The notes under the pieces were generated by a model. That model was not told the DNA's origin, searched no databases, and saw nothing but the letters and a program-made list of their open reading frames with translations. A program made the position numbers and the translations under genes. A stretch of DNA of 64,000 nucleotides from Halanaerobacter jeridensis (lineage in GTDB: Bacteria > Bacillota > Halanaerobiia > Halobacteroidales > Halobacteroidaceae): positions 124,001 to 188,000 of the forward strand of contig NZ_JAFBDQ010000006.1 of the NCBI RefSeq assembly GCF_016908315.1, written 5' to 3'. This document shows, one piece after another, positions 14,751 through 23,646 of the stretch (position 1 is the first letter of the stretch; every line of letters starts with the position of its first letter).

Positions 14751-16307
14751 TTGATTAACATAAAGAGTCAATCATTAATTAAAGGAACAGTCATTTTAAT
14801 GGTTGCAGGTATAATCACTAAAATATTAGGTTTTGGTTTACGTATGTATTTAGTTCGAGTTATAGGAGATGAAGGTTTAGGATTATTTCAAATGGTCTTT
14901 CCTATCTTTGTTACTGCTTCTATTATTATGACTGTAGGTTTACCGATTGCTGTATCTAAGTTTGTTGCTCGTAATACTTCAAAAGAAGAATATAATAAAG
15001 CTTTACAGGTCTTTGAACTTTCGCTTATAACTGTTTTATTTAGTAGCCTAATAATTACTTTCATCTTTATTAAACAAGCAGAATTGATATCAGAAATTCT
15101 CTTAGATGATAAACGTACTTATTATATCTTATTAGCTATTAGTCCCGCATTATTTTTTACTGGTTTAGCCTCAATTATACGCGGCTTTTTTCAAGGTTTA
15201 AGAATTATGACTCCAACAGCTATTTCTAGAGTTATTGAACAAGTAGCCCGCTTGATAGGAACAATCCTCATTTTATTTAAATTAAGCACAGCAGCTTTAG
15301 AATTTAAAGTAACCGGTGTAGCTATAGGGGTTAGTATTGGAGAAATCATTTCTTTTATTATTTTAGTGGCTATTTTCTTTTATTACTTACCTCAGATACA
15401 GAATAAAGGATATCAAAAAGTAGACCAAAGTAAATCTCAAATGCTAAAGGAACTTTTGAAATTTGGGATGCCGATTACTTGTGGTAAATTAGTTGCTTCT
15501 TTAATGTATACTCTAGAAGCAATTACTATCCCGGGCCAATTACAAGAAGTTGGGTTTAGCACTACCGCAGCTACTTCATTTTATGGGCAACTATCAGGTA
15601 TGGTTCAACAATTAATTATGTTACCTACAATCTTGACTATTGCCCTTAATTCAAATTTAGTACCAGCAATTTCAGAATCTTTAGCTGCTGATAATCAAGG
15701 CAATATTCGCAATCAAGCTCAAAAATCAATTAGATTAACATTTTACTTTGGTCTTTTAGCAGCAGTTATTCTGTGCCTAGTACCTTATCAAATTTGTGAA
15801 ATGCTCTTTGCTTGTCAAGAAGCAGGAACGATTTTAAGAGTTTTAGCTAGTGCTGCCATATTTCTTTATTTAGCACAGATCTTTTCTAGTATTCTCCAAG
15901 GTCTGGGCCAACCAACAAAAGTAGTCCGTAATTCAATTATTGCCTTAATAATAGAGCTATTAATCATTCAAGCTATAGTTTACTGTCCCTCCGAATTAGC
16001 AATTCCTATTATCTGTGGAGCTATTGGATTACGTTTTATTATTACAGCAATTTTAAACTATCTAACTATTAACCGTCAAGTCAAATTAAATTTAGATGTG
16101 TATCATTTATTTATTAAACCATTAATAGCAGGTGCATTAGTAATAATTACATTACCATTAATTAATCATTCATTATATACTATGTTTGATAACCGATGGT
16201 TTAGTTTATTAACTGCAATGCTAATGAGTAGCTTAATATACTTAGTGGTGTTAATTATTACTGGGGGAATTAGCAAAAAAGATTGGCAACAGCTAGTAAA
16301 AAAATGA
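14751..16307 (+). CDS. SpoVB/MurJ-like lipid or polysaccharide flippase
   Basis: A 518-residue MOP-superfamily exporter with about 14 membrane segments. The N-terminus SQSLIKGTVILMVAGIITKI, LGFGLRMYLVRVIGDEGLGL and FPIFVTASIIMTVGLPIAVS is typical of stage V sporulation protein B and its relatives, which move lipid-linked wall precursors across the membrane. AAGGAG (14745-14750) abuts the TTG at 14751, too close for normal initiation. The expected N-terminal Met falls on an ATA at 14760 with 9-base spacing, so a non-standard start is possible. Spore cortex or wall synthesis is inferred from the family. Confidence 0.85.
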   Translation: MINIKSQSLIKGTVILMVAGIITKILGFGLRMYLVRVIGDEGLGLFQMVFPIFVTASIIMTVGLPIAVSKFVARNTSKEEYNKALQVFELSLITVLFSSLIITFIFIKQAELISEILLDDKRTYYILLAISPALFFTGLASIIRGFFQGLRIMTPTAISRVIEQVARLIGTILILFKLSTAALEFKVTGVAIGVSIGEIISFIILVAIFFYYLPQIQNKGYQKVDQSKSQMLKELLKFGMPITCGKLVASLMYTLEAITIPGQLQEVGFSTTAATSFYGQLSGMVQQLIMLPTILTIALNSNLVPAISESLAADNQGNIRNQAQKSIRLTFYFGLLAAVILCLVPYQICEMLFACQEAGTILRVLASAAIFLYLAQIFSSILQGLGQPTKVVRNSIIALIIELLIIQAIVYCPSELAIPIICGAIGLRFIITAILNYLTINRQVKLNLDVYHLFIKPLIAGALVIITLPLINHSLYTMFDNRWFSLLTAMLMSSLIYLVVLIITGGISKKDWQQLVKK

Positions 16308-16367
16308 GCGCAGGATATTTTATCAGCTATTGATCATGAATAGCGAAACATAAACTAAAACTAAAAT

Positions 16368-16423
16368 AACTTGGCCCTTATAATTAAAGTGACTAATTAC
16401 AACCATCATTTCAGGGCCAAGTT
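16368..16423. terminator. Hairpin built from two inverted TTGGCCC motifs
   Basis: AACTTGGCCCT (16368-16378) and AGGGCCAAGTT (16413-16423) are perfect 11-bp inverted repeats around a 34-base loop, placed between the converging flippase and manA genes. There is no clean T-run, so termination is uncertain. Confidence 0.55.
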
Positions 16424-16475
16424 TAAATGTTTTACCTTATATTTTAACTGAAAGTTGAGAATTTAGAACTGATAG

Positions 16476-17525
16476 CTAACTCAATCCCGCAATCTTAGCT
16501 AACTCTTCTTCGTTATAGCCATCATTTTTTAATTCTTCTTTTACTTGAGCTGGATCTTTAATATAAGAAACAATCACTTTAGAGTCTCCCTTTAATTCAT
16601 AACTGCCTAAGTCAGCTGGAATTAAAGCAGTTTCTCCTGCAGTTAACTCTGTACTTCCATCTTTATAATTGATAGTGACACTACCTTCTAAGCCCATTAA
16701 TACATAAAAACGTTCGCCATTAGCTTGGCCCTGATATGTAGTGGTAATATCTAAAGTCTCAGTAGTAAAATAAGGACAAGCTACTTGAATTTCACGAGTA
16801 TAGCCTTCTTTTTCTATAGTTAAACCTTCTACTTTATCACGTGGTTCAGAGCCAAAGTCAATTACATCTAAAGCTGATTCTATATGTAAATCACGTGGTT
16901 TACCATCATCTCCTACTCGATTCCAATCATAAACACGATAAGTAGTGTCAGAATTCTGTTGAATTTCAGCAATTAAGACTCCTCCTAAAGTAGAATGCAC
17001 TGTACCTGAAGGAATAAAGACTACATCTCCTGCTTCCACACTTAGTTCTTCTAAATGTTGACGTAACTCCCCTGCTTCAATAGCTGCAGCAAATTCATCT
17101 CTATTTACTTCTTTATCAATACCATAGATTAACTTAGCGTCCTCTTCAGCATCCATGATATACCACATTTCCGTCTTACCTAATTCTCCTGCTGCATGTT
17201 CTTGAGCGTATTGATCATCAGGATGTACCTGCACTGATAATTTATCATTAATATCTAAGAATTTAATTAAGAGTGGGAATTTGTCGAAGGCCTCTACAGA
17301 GATAGCAGTTCCTAATAGATTTTTCCCCTCTTTAGCAACTACCTCCATTAGTTCTTGGCCCTGATATTGGCCATTAGCAATAGTACTACTGCCGTGCTCA
17401 TGAGCAGCTAACTCCCAGCTTTCACCTACATTCCCTTCTGGAATTTGGCGGTTGAATTTAGTGGCTAATTTTCTCCCACCCCAGATTTTCTTCTTATAAA
17501 CAGCTTTAAACTTTAGCACTTCCAT
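16476..17525 (-). CDS. manA: Class I mannose-6-phosphate isomerase
   Basis: Interconverts fructose-6-phosphate and mannose-6-phosphate, supplying mannose for glycans. The 349-residue protein has the cupin fold with zinc ligands visible in SVQVHPDDQYA (Gln and His), GKTEMWY (Glu) and PSGTVHSTLGG (His), and the catalytic-side Arg in TYRVYDWNRVG. KIWGGRKLATKF near the N-terminus is the usual short class I form. It contains two QGQ-coding TTGGCCC sites. The start ATG lies behind AGGGATGAT. Confidence 0.92.
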   Translation of the reverse strand: MEVLKFKAVYKKKIWGGRKLATKFNRQIPEGNVGESWELAAHEHGSSTIANGQYQGQELMEVVAKEGKNLLGTAISVEAFDKFPLLIKFLDINDKLSVQVHPDDQYAQEHAAGELGKTEMWYIMDAEEDAKLIYGIDKEVNRDEFAAAIEAGELRQHLEELSVEAGDVVFIPSGTVHSTLGGVLIAEIQQNSDTTYRVYDWNRVGDDGKPRDLHIESALDVIDFGSEPRDKVEGLTIEKEGYTREIQVACPYFTTETLDITTTYQGQANGERFYVLMGLEGSVTINYKDGSTELTAGETALIPADLGSYELKGDSKVIVSYIKDPAQVKEELKNDGYNEEELAKIAGLS

Positions 17526-17576
17526 TCTATCATCCCTTCTAAAATTATTATTGAGATATTATTTACATTAAAAAGT

Positions 17577-17900
17577 TTAGATAAATAATAGTATGATACA
17601 ACTTGTAATTAAGATCGGTAGAGAAACTAATATTAACTCCAAACTACTATTCAATCTATTAGGATTTTGCTTTGTTTCATCCTGATTCTTTTTCTTAGGT
17701 TTTTTAAATACAAACTGCTCTTTAAATAATATCAAAATTGACAAGGAAAGTAAAATTAGGAATTCTACAAATAAAATGTTACTAATCCGAATTATTTTAA
17801 ATTGTTGATTACTGAATAAGGGAATAATTCCTGTAATTAAGCTAGTTATTATAGTAATTACAAGTCCAGTTATTAATAAAGTTTTAATTCTTTCTTTCAT
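17577..17900 (-). CDS. Small membrane protein of unknown function
   Basis: 107 residues with three hydrophobic segments (about 8-28, 40-60 and 87-106) separated by a Lys/Gln/Asn-rich loop (KKPKKKNQDETKQNPN). GAGGTG lies 8 bases before the ATG. It follows the pspC-like gene by 17 bases, so the two are probably co-transcribed. No family recognised. Confidence 0.6.
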   Translation of the reverse strand: MKERIKTLLITGLVITIITSLITGIIPLFSNQQFKIIRISNILFVEFLILLSLSILILFKEQFVFKKPKKKNQDETKQNPNRLNSSLELILVSLPILITSCIILLFI

Positions 17901-17917
17901 TGCTTAACACCTCAAGT

Positions 17918-18103
17918 CTAATATTCTTCTGGTATGATTATGACACAAATAATATAGGCTAAAAGACCAAAACCAGCTCCAAAGAATAAAAATACCCAAA
18001 TTAAGCGCACTAGAGTCGGATCAATATCAAAATAGTGTCCTATTCCTGCACATACTCCAGCAATCATTCGATCATCTTTAGCACGATAAAGACGTTTTCT
18101 CAT
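17918..18103 (-). CDS. PspC domain protein
   Basis: 61 residues consisting only of the PspC domain: KRLYRAKDDRMIAGVCAGIG, HYFDIDPTLVRLIWVF, and a membrane helix ending in IIPEEY. PspC proteins act in the membrane in the phage-shock envelope-stress response. A PspA gene lies about 3 kb away (20925-21611) on the same strand, though not in the same operon. AAGGAGTG precedes the ATG. Confidence 0.9.
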   Translation of the reverse strand: MRKRLYRAKDDRMIAGVCAGIGHYFDIDPTLVRLIWVFLFFGAGFGLLAYIICVIIIPEEY

Positions 18104-18427
18104 CTATTTTCACTCCTTATTAATAATAGTCTATTATTTTATTATTCACGAAAAACAGATTAGTTCCTACCTTAAATCTTAATTTGTAATAAATTTTATT
18201 TATTTATACTTGAAAGATAATAGGCGTTCATAAAAAAATTGCTGAACACTGATTAGTTATAGCTTACAGCTAAATGATGCCAACACATTTATTAAAAAAT
18301 CAATCACATTTAAGCTTTAATTTAATACTATATACCAAAGGTGAATTATAACACTAGTTCCAAATCTGATCCCTTCTAAATAATATAATATATAATCTGC
18401 TTTAATTTAATAGAAAGGAGTATCACA
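18104..18427. other. Intergenic stretch, nothing recognised
   Basis: About 320 AT-rich bases between divergent genes. There is a possible weak promoter region near 18375-18400 (TATAAT-like strings) but no repeat, hairpin or RNA motif that I can support. Confidence 0.4.
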
Positions 18428-19405
18428 ATGAAGTTAATATTATTGATTAATTTCATTAATGAGTTACTTAATATGACTGAAGAAGATTTAAAAAGACTCC
18501 ATCATTATTTAGAGGGCTTATTAAATTTAAATCAAAGAGAGGAGGTAGAACTGCTAATGAATGAAGAAAATGAAAAAAATATAATTTTGCCCGAAATTAA
18601 TGAAGATAAAATAGATTATAAGGAAGAAGAAATTAATGAAGATGAAGCAACTGAAGAAGAAATTACAACAATAAATAATGCAACCCCAAAATTAATTGAT
18701 GAGTTAGCTGAAGTAAAAGAAGAATTAATAAATTTTAAAGATCTATTAAACGAATATCAAAACCTAGAACCTTTGCAAACTGGTTCTTTTAATTTAGAAA
18801 TAACCAAAAATTTTTTGAAAGGAGGTGACAATAAAATGACTGAAGAAATAGAAGATTGTGGTTGTGTAGAATCACAAGCATTTGGTGATCCCGGATGTTG
18901 TGGTTGTGAAGTTCCAGTAATAGAATATCCACAAACAATAGAGATTGATGATGAAATAGAATTTTGTTGTGTGAGCTGTGTTCCCGAAAACTTTTTTGAT
19001 GAAGAGCAATTAGGAGCAGATGATATTGGACTCCCAGAAATTAATTATCAGTTAAATAAAGTAGATTGCTGTGTAGAACAACGAGACGTTATCGATGAAT
19101 TTGAATGCGAAAAAAGAGTCTGTATCGGAAAAGCAGTGGGATGTATAGAATTAGGATTAATTGCTTTTCCCCTTGCTAATAATCAAAAAATACCGAGACC
19201 AGATGGTTCAGGTAATGTAGTTGTTTGCTGTAATACTTGTATTTGTATTAATAATATTATTTCTGCTATCTGCGAAGATCAAGCAGAATGTCCATGTGAT
19301 GATCTACAAGTTGAAATTACTGATCTTAGTGTTGTAGACACACCTTGTGGCGAAAATGCAAGAGAAGTCTTATTTACTGGTACAGTTACACTAAGCACTC
19401 CTTAA
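18428..19405 (+). CDS. Acidic, Cys-rich protein with nested ribosome sites, possible spore-surface protein
   Basis: A 325-residue open frame. The first 130 residues are acidic and Glu/Asn-rich with no Cys. The rest has more than 25 Cys, often as CC or CxC (DCGCVESQAFGDPGCCGCEV, FCCVSC, VVCCNTCICI). GAAAGGAG precedes the ATG at 18428, but stronger sites lie inside in the same frame: GGAGGT before the ATG at 18557, and AAAGGAGGTGAC before the ATG at 18836, which would give a 189-residue Cys-rich product. Cys-rich acidic proteins of this style are common in spore coats and exosporia, but I recognise no family. It ends at a strong terminator. Confidence 0.7.
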   Translation: MKLILLINFINELLNMTEEDLKRLHHYLEGLLNLNQREEVELLMNEENEKNIILPEINEDKIDYKEEEINEDEATEEEITTINNATPKLIDELAEVKEELINFKDLLNEYQNLEPLQTGSFNLEITKNFLKGGDNKMTEEIEDCGCVESQAFGDPGCCGCEVPVIEYPQTIEIDDEIEFCCVSCVPENFFDEEQLGADDIGLPEINYQLNKVDCCVEQRDVIDEFECEKRVCIGKAVGCIELGLIAFPLANNQKIPRPDGSGNVVVCCNTCICINNIISAICEDQAECPCDDLQVEITDLSVVDTPCGENAREVLFTGTVTLSTP

Positions 19406-19416
19406 TATATTTAAAT

Positions 19417-19458
19417 TATAATCCCTCCTATACCAAGTATTTCATAGGAGGGATTATA
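19417..19458. terminator. Bidirectional terminator between the Cys-rich gene and metY
   Basis: A perfect 15-bp stem, TATAATCCCTCCTAT (19417-19431) with ATAGGAGGGATTATA (19444-19458), with T-rich flanks on both sides. Confidence 0.9.
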
Positions 19459-19468
19459 TTATTCACTA

Positions 19469-20665
19469 CTATTTTAATGCTGTAAAGGCATTTTCTAAAT
19501 CATCAATAATATCATCTACATTTTCAATTCCTACTGACAGTCTAATTAGATTATCAGTAATTCCTGCCTCTTCTTGTTCTTCTTTAGATAACTGTTCATG
19601 AGTTGTTGATGCAGGATGAATAATTAAGGTTCTAGTATCACCTATATTAGCTAACAAGGAACATAATTCCACATTGTTAATTAGTTCTTTTCCTGCTTCA
19701 AAACCACCTTTGATGCCAAAGCAAATCATACCTCCAAAATGCTTTTGTTGTTTCTTAGCTAATTCGTGCTGCGGGTGACTCTCTAAACCAGGATATTTAA
19801 CCCATTCTACCTGTGGCTGTTCTTCTAACCACTGAGCTACTCTTAAAGCATTATCAGAGTGTTTTTCCATCCTTAAAGATAATGTTTCTAAACCTTGAAT
19901 AAATAACCAAGAATTAAATGGACTTTGACTTGGGCCAAGGTCACGATATCCTTCGGTTCTTGCTTTAAGTAAAAACTCTTCTGGGCCAACTATAATCCCA
20001 CCAATTGAACTACCATGCCCGCCAATATATTTAGTCGTAGAGTGAAGAACTATATCTGCACCAAACTCAATTGGGTTAGATAGATAAGGTGAGTTAAATG
20101 TATTGTCTACAACTAGTTTAAGATCATATTGATGAGCAATTTCAGCTACCTGCTCAATATCTACTACATCTAAAGTTGGGTTACCTGGTGATTCTAAATA
20201 TAAAAATTTAGTTTCTTCAGTAATAGCCTCCTCCCAAGCTTGAGCATCATTAGGTTCAACAAAAGTAGTTTCTATTCCATATTTAGGTAACGATTCAGCA
20301 AAGAGATGATAAGTGCCTCCATACACATATTTTGAAGAAACTATCTCACCTGGACCATCAGCTAAAGTTACTGCAGTTAAATGAATCGCCGACATTCCAG
20401 AAGAAGTAGCTAATCCTGCCTCTGCTCCTTCTAATTTAGCTACTCGCTGTTCTAAAACATCATTAGTTGGATTTCCAATGCGCGTATAAATATTCCCTTC
20501 CTCTTCTAAGGCAAATAGGTCAGCTGCATGATCAGCATCATCAAAAACATAAGAAGTACTTTGATAAATCGGTACTGCTCTGGAATTATTGCTATCATCT
20601 TTCGGTTCATAACCAGCATGTAAGGCTAAGGTTTCAAAATTATACTCTTCTTCTCTTGTACTCAT
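19469..20665 (-). CDS. metY: O-acetylhomoserine sulfhydrylase-type PLP enzyme
   Basis: A Cys/Met-metabolism PLP enzyme of 398 residues. Markers are TLALHAGYEPKDD, YTRIGNPTNDVLEQRVAKLE, SSGMSAI, the PLP Lys in HSTTKYIGGHGSSIGG, and GDTRTLIIHPASTTHEQL with the substrate-binding Arg near the C-terminus (NLIRLSVGIEN). MetY uses sulfide and O-acetylhomoserine to make homocysteine; the IHPASTTH and DTRTL forms favour MetY over MetB, though methionine gamma-lyase is close. AGGAG fits the ATG at 20665. A SAM riboswitch 45 bases upstream ties it to methionine supply. Confidence 0.9.
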   Translation of the reverse strand: MSTREEEYNFETLALHAGYEPKDDSNNSRAVPIYQSTSYVFDDADHAADLFALEEEGNIYTRIGNPTNDVLEQRVAKLEGAEAGLATSSGMSAIHLTAVTLADGPGEIVSSKYVYGGTYHLFAESLPKYGIETTFVEPNDAQAWEEAITEETKFLYLESPGNPTLDVVDIEQVAEIAHQYDLKLVVDNTFNSPYLSNPIEFGADIVLHSTTKYIGGHGSSIGGIIVGPEEFLLKARTEGYRDLGPSQSPFNSWLFIQGLETLSLRMEKHSDNALRVAQWLEEQPQVEWVKYPGLESHPQHELAKKQQKHFGGMICFGIKGGFEAGKELINNVELCSLLANIGDTRTLIIHPASTTHEQLSKEEQEEAGITDNLIRLSVGIENVDDIIDDLENAFTALK

Positions 20666-20708
20666 TTTTATCACTCCTAAATTTTATTTATTGTTCTTAT
20701 CAAAAATA

Positions 20709-20876
20709 AAAAAACCTCTTCTGATAAGAAGAGGTTACAGGAAATCACTCTTCTTATCTTTCAATGTTCTTGATTGAACATTGCAGGAATTGGCACCGCA
20801 TAGTTTCAAAGACTATCGGTTGCCGGGCTTCGTTGGGCCAGTCCCTCCACCACTCTCGATAAGAACAATTTTTAAT
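20709..20876 (-). promoter_or_regulatory. SAM-I (S-box) riboswitch with terminator, controlling metY
   Basis: Read on the minus strand: CTTATCGAGAGTGGTGGAGG, GACTGGCCCAACGAAGCCC, GGCAACC, then GGTGCCAATTCCTGCA, and the closing GATAAGAAG, all S-box consensus blocks in order. The aptamer is about 20750-20876. The terminator AACCTCTT / AAGAGGTT (20713-20736) with a long T-run follows; its left arm can instead pair with AAGAAGAG of the P1 side as an antiterminator. SAM binding is expected to shut off metY. Confidence 0.95.
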
Positions 20877-20924
20877 TGTTAGTTAAAATCATAACATAGA
20901 TTTTTAAATCTTGCAAGATTTAAT

Positions 20925-21611
20925 TTAATTGTTCATGTCTTTTTTTAATTGGGCCAATTCATCTTCTATAGATTGATTATCGCTATCTGCTTCAAGTTTT
21001 TCGAATTTAGATTCCAAATCAGCTTCAGTTTCTTCGGCGTAGATTTCATCACTAGCTTCTGCTTCAGCTTGCAGTCCATCAACTTTATCTTCTAATTCCT
21101 CTAATTCACTAAAGGCATTAGTCTCATCAATCCCACTTAATGAATTATTAATCTCTTTAGTTGCTTGAGCAGTCTTAGCTTCAGCAATTAATTCTTCTTG
21201 TTTGTCTTTAGCTTGATCTAGTTTTTCTTTCAACTCCTTCATCTTAGCTTTATGACTTTCAACTGCAGCTTTTCTTTCTTCTAATTGTTTTTGATACTTT
21301 TGAGCTAATCTAAGCTGATCTTGTTTTTTCTCCAATGCCTCTTTAGCTAAACCATCTTTATCATTATCGACAGCAGTTTTGGCCCTTTCTTCCCAATGTT
21401 TGACTTCACTTTTAGCATTATTATATTTCTTCTCCACCTTTTTCTTAAGTGTAATAGATTGATTAACCGCCTGCTTAACTTGCCTATATTCATCTTCCAT
21501 CTCCTTAATTGTCTGTCTAACTACTGCTTCAATATTATTCTCTTCTAATTTATCAGCCACCTGATTAGCCTTACCAGCCATTACTTTTTTTATCTTTTTA
21601 AAAAAACCCAT
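20925..21611 (-). CDS. pspA: PspA/IM30 family protein
   Basis: 228 residues, almost wholly coiled coil, beginning MGFFKKIKKVMAGKANQVAD with an amphipathic membrane-contact helix, then KMEDEYRQVKQAV-type helices and a Glu-rich tail. PspA/IM30/Vipp1 proteins form ESCRT-III-like assemblies that protect damaged membranes. The gene is the last of a tight minus-strand cluster with a spermidine-synthase-like protein, DUF4247, DUF2617-like and DUF4178 genes, the neighbourhood in which this PspA branch usually occurs. Confidence 0.9.
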   Translation of the reverse strand: MGFFKKIKKVMAGKANQVADKLEENNIEAVVRQTIKEMEDEYRQVKQAVNQSITLKKKVEKKYNNAKSEVKHWEERAKTAVDNDKDGLAKEALEKKQDQLRLAQKYQKQLEERKAAVESHKAKMKELKEKLDQAKDKQEELIAEAKTAQATKEINNSLSGIDETNAFSELEELEDKVDGLQAEAEASDEIYAEETEADLESKFEKLEADSDNQSIEDELAQLKKDMNN

Positions 21612-21632
21612 TTAAATCCCCCCTCTTAAATT

Positions 21633-23165
21633 TTAATAATTCTCCCATTCTCGATAATATTGACCAATTAAAACAGGTTCAATTAAAGTATTCTCCTGCA
21701 CTTGATCTTTGAATTTAGCTACATCTTTAGCAAAATGAAATAAAGTAGATAAATTTTCTTCAGTTAAATATTTAGTGTTGACTTTTAAATTAATATTCCC
21801 AACTTTGATTTTCCTCCCTTTAAGTGCTAAATTAAAGCCCCAGTCTCCAAAGGAAGGCACATAACAATGATAAGGTTTAACAAAGTTAAAATAAGAATTT
21901 TTAATAGTTTGATTGATCGTCCAGAAAGATCGCGGAGCAAAATAACTAGAAGTTGACTGAACTGCTAAACCTCCTTGTGAGTGTAAACGATTATAAGCTA
22001 AGTTATAAAAATTAATGGTATATAATTTATTTAAGCTTTCATTATTTGGATCAGGCAAGTCAGAAATAATCACATCATATTTTTCCTTACTTTGCTCTAA
22101 AAATTGATATGCATCTTGATTATAAATAGTTACTTTTTTATTTGCTAAGGCATTATCATTAATAGCTAAAAGATACTTGTTATGTTGGGCCAAAGTAGTT
22201 ACAGCTCGATCTAAATCAACTAAGTCTATCTTTTCTACTTCTGGATATTGCAGCAATTGCTTAACTACTAAGCCATCGCCCCCGCCTAAAACCAAAATCT
22301 GATGGTGCTCTTTGACTAAACTCATCACTGGATGCACCAAACTTTCATGGTAACGATATTCATCTTGGGAGGAAAACTGAATATTCCCATTAAGAAACAT
22401 ACGTAAATCCTGATTATCTTTAGTAATTACTATCTTTTGATACTTACTTTGCTGAGAATAAACTACCTTATCTCGGTATAATCTTTGTTCTAAATAGTTC
22501 TGAGTCTGCTGAGCTTGAGTAGTTCCATAAGTTAAAGCTAAAATTGCTATTATTAATAAGCTTAGGATTACTTTGGCCCTGTTAAATTGTTCTTGGTATT
22601 TAAAATAAATCACAACTGCTACTGCTAAATTTAAAAGCCCCATTAAATAACTTGTCATAATAAAACCTAAATTAGGTAATAAAATAATAGGAAATAAAAT
22701 TGAGCCAACTAGACCTCCAACATAATCTATAGACATTAGATTTGCTAACACCACTTTTATATCTTCATACCTTCTAACTAACCTTGTTAACAGTGGAATT
22801 TCTAAACCAGTCAAAGAGCCAATAATTAAGATTAAAATATACATTACCAATTTATAAGAGTTACTAAGGGCAAAACTAGTAAATAATAAGACAGCAGCAA
22901 AACCACCAATCAACCCTAAAGCAATTTCAATTAATATAAACTTAGTCATTAGCTCTTGAGTGATATATTTAGATAATAATGATCCAACCCCCATAGCAGT
23001 CATAAACAGACCAATTGTAATTGAAAATTGCCACACACTATTTCCCAATAAATAAGAAGAAATACCTCCAATCACCAACTCATAAACTATACTAGCAATA
23101 GCTACAAAAAAAGTACTAAAAATTAACGGTAATACTGTTTTAATATCTTTAACTTTTTCTTCCAT
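21633..23165 (-). CDS. Membrane-embedded spermidine-synthase-like protein
   Basis: 510 residues. The N-terminal half has about seven membrane segments (residues 13-210); the C-terminal half is a polyamine aminopropyltransferase-type Rossmann domain with ILVLGGGDGLVVKQLLQYPE, IDLVDLDRAVTTLA and YDVIISDLPDPN. The soluble family transfers aminopropyl from decarboxylated SAM to putrescine; the fused-membrane form is found beside PspA and DUF4178/DUF4247 genes and its product is not known. The Asp of ISDLPDP keeps the catalytic position. AAGGAG precedes the ATG and the gene follows its neighbour by 12 bases. Confidence 0.88.
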   Translation of the reverse strand: MEEKVKDIKTVLPLIFSTFFVAIASIVYELVIGGISSYLLGNSVWQFSITIGLFMTAMGVGSLLSKYITQELMTKFILIEIALGLIGGFAAVLLFTSFALSNSYKLVMYILILIIGSLTGLEIPLLTRLVRRYEDIKVVLANLMSIDYVGGLVGSILFPIILLPNLGFIMTSYLMGLLNLAVAVVIYFKYQEQFNRAKVILSLLIIAILALTYGTTQAQQTQNYLEQRLYRDKVVYSQQSKYQKIVITKDNQDLRMFLNGNIQFSSQDEYRYHESLVHPVMSLVKEHHQILVLGGGDGLVVKQLLQYPEVEKIDLVDLDRAVTTLAQHNKYLLAINDNALANKKVTIYNQDAYQFLEQSKEKYDVIISDLPDPNNESLNKLYTINFYNLAYNRLHSQGGLAVQSTSSYFAPRSFWTINQTIKNSYFNFVKPYHCYVPSFGDWGFNLALKGRKIKVGNINLKVNTKYLTEENLSTLFHFAKDVAKFKDQVQENTLIEPVLIGQYYREWENY

Positions 23166-23177
23166 TATCTTACTCCT

Positions 23178-23627
23178 TTATTTACCGAATCCAAACCCAC
23201 CGCTGCGAGATGGTGGATTACCGATATTTCCATTTCTCATTCTACTTCCCCAATGCGTAGTAATTATATTAGTATGCCTCCGATGAGCGTCATCATGTTC
23301 ACAAACTTCTATAAGTGAGTTACCATCAGGACTTGGTTTGACAATTACCACTTCATCTTGATAAAGTAATACAGTTTTTCCACTAGGTTCATCAGCTTGG
23401 TCATATGGTTTAACTAAAGTAGTAATTTCATCTACTGTCTTATCTACATCCTGTTTTGATTTAAATATTTTTACATCATCATTAATTTTTTCTTTTAAGG
23501 TGAAATTATCCTCAATTTCATCTTCTATATCATTATATGAAAAAACCACATAGGAACAACCTATTATTATAGGTACAATTATTAATAGAAATAAAAATAC
23601 ACTTATCTCTTGATTAAAAAATTTCAT
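23178..23627 (-). CDS. DUF4247 family membrane-anchored protein
   Basis: 149 residues from the ATG at 23627, chosen because AAGGAGG lies just upstream; a longer frame begins at 23654 without a site. It has one N-terminal membrane helix (VFLFLLIIVPIIIGCSYVVF), a compact outside domain with VLLYQDEVVIVKPSPDGNSL and IEVCEHDDAHRRH, and a Gly/Arg/Ser tail ending GGFGFGK. This matches DUF4247, a usual companion of the PspA-linked spermidine-synthase protein. Function unknown. Confidence 0.82.
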   Translation of the reverse strand: MKFFNQEISVFLFLLIIVPIIIGCSYVVFSYNDIEDEIEDNFTLKEKINDDVKIFKSKQDVDKTVDEITTLVKPYDQADEPSGKTVLLYQDEVVIVKPSPDGNSLIEVCEHDDAHRRHTNIITTHWGSRMRNGNIGNPPSRSGGFGFGK

Positions 23628-23646
23628 ATTTTTCCTCCTTAGATTT

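Noticed and set aside
18557-18836. A frameshift separating the Cys-rich body from the acidic head
   Set aside because: The frame is continuous with no stop; internal ribosome sites are enough to explain the layout.
20750-20876. T-box leader before metY
   Set aside because: The GGCC string looked T-box-like at first, but there is no TGGNACCGCG box; the full S-box consensus is present.
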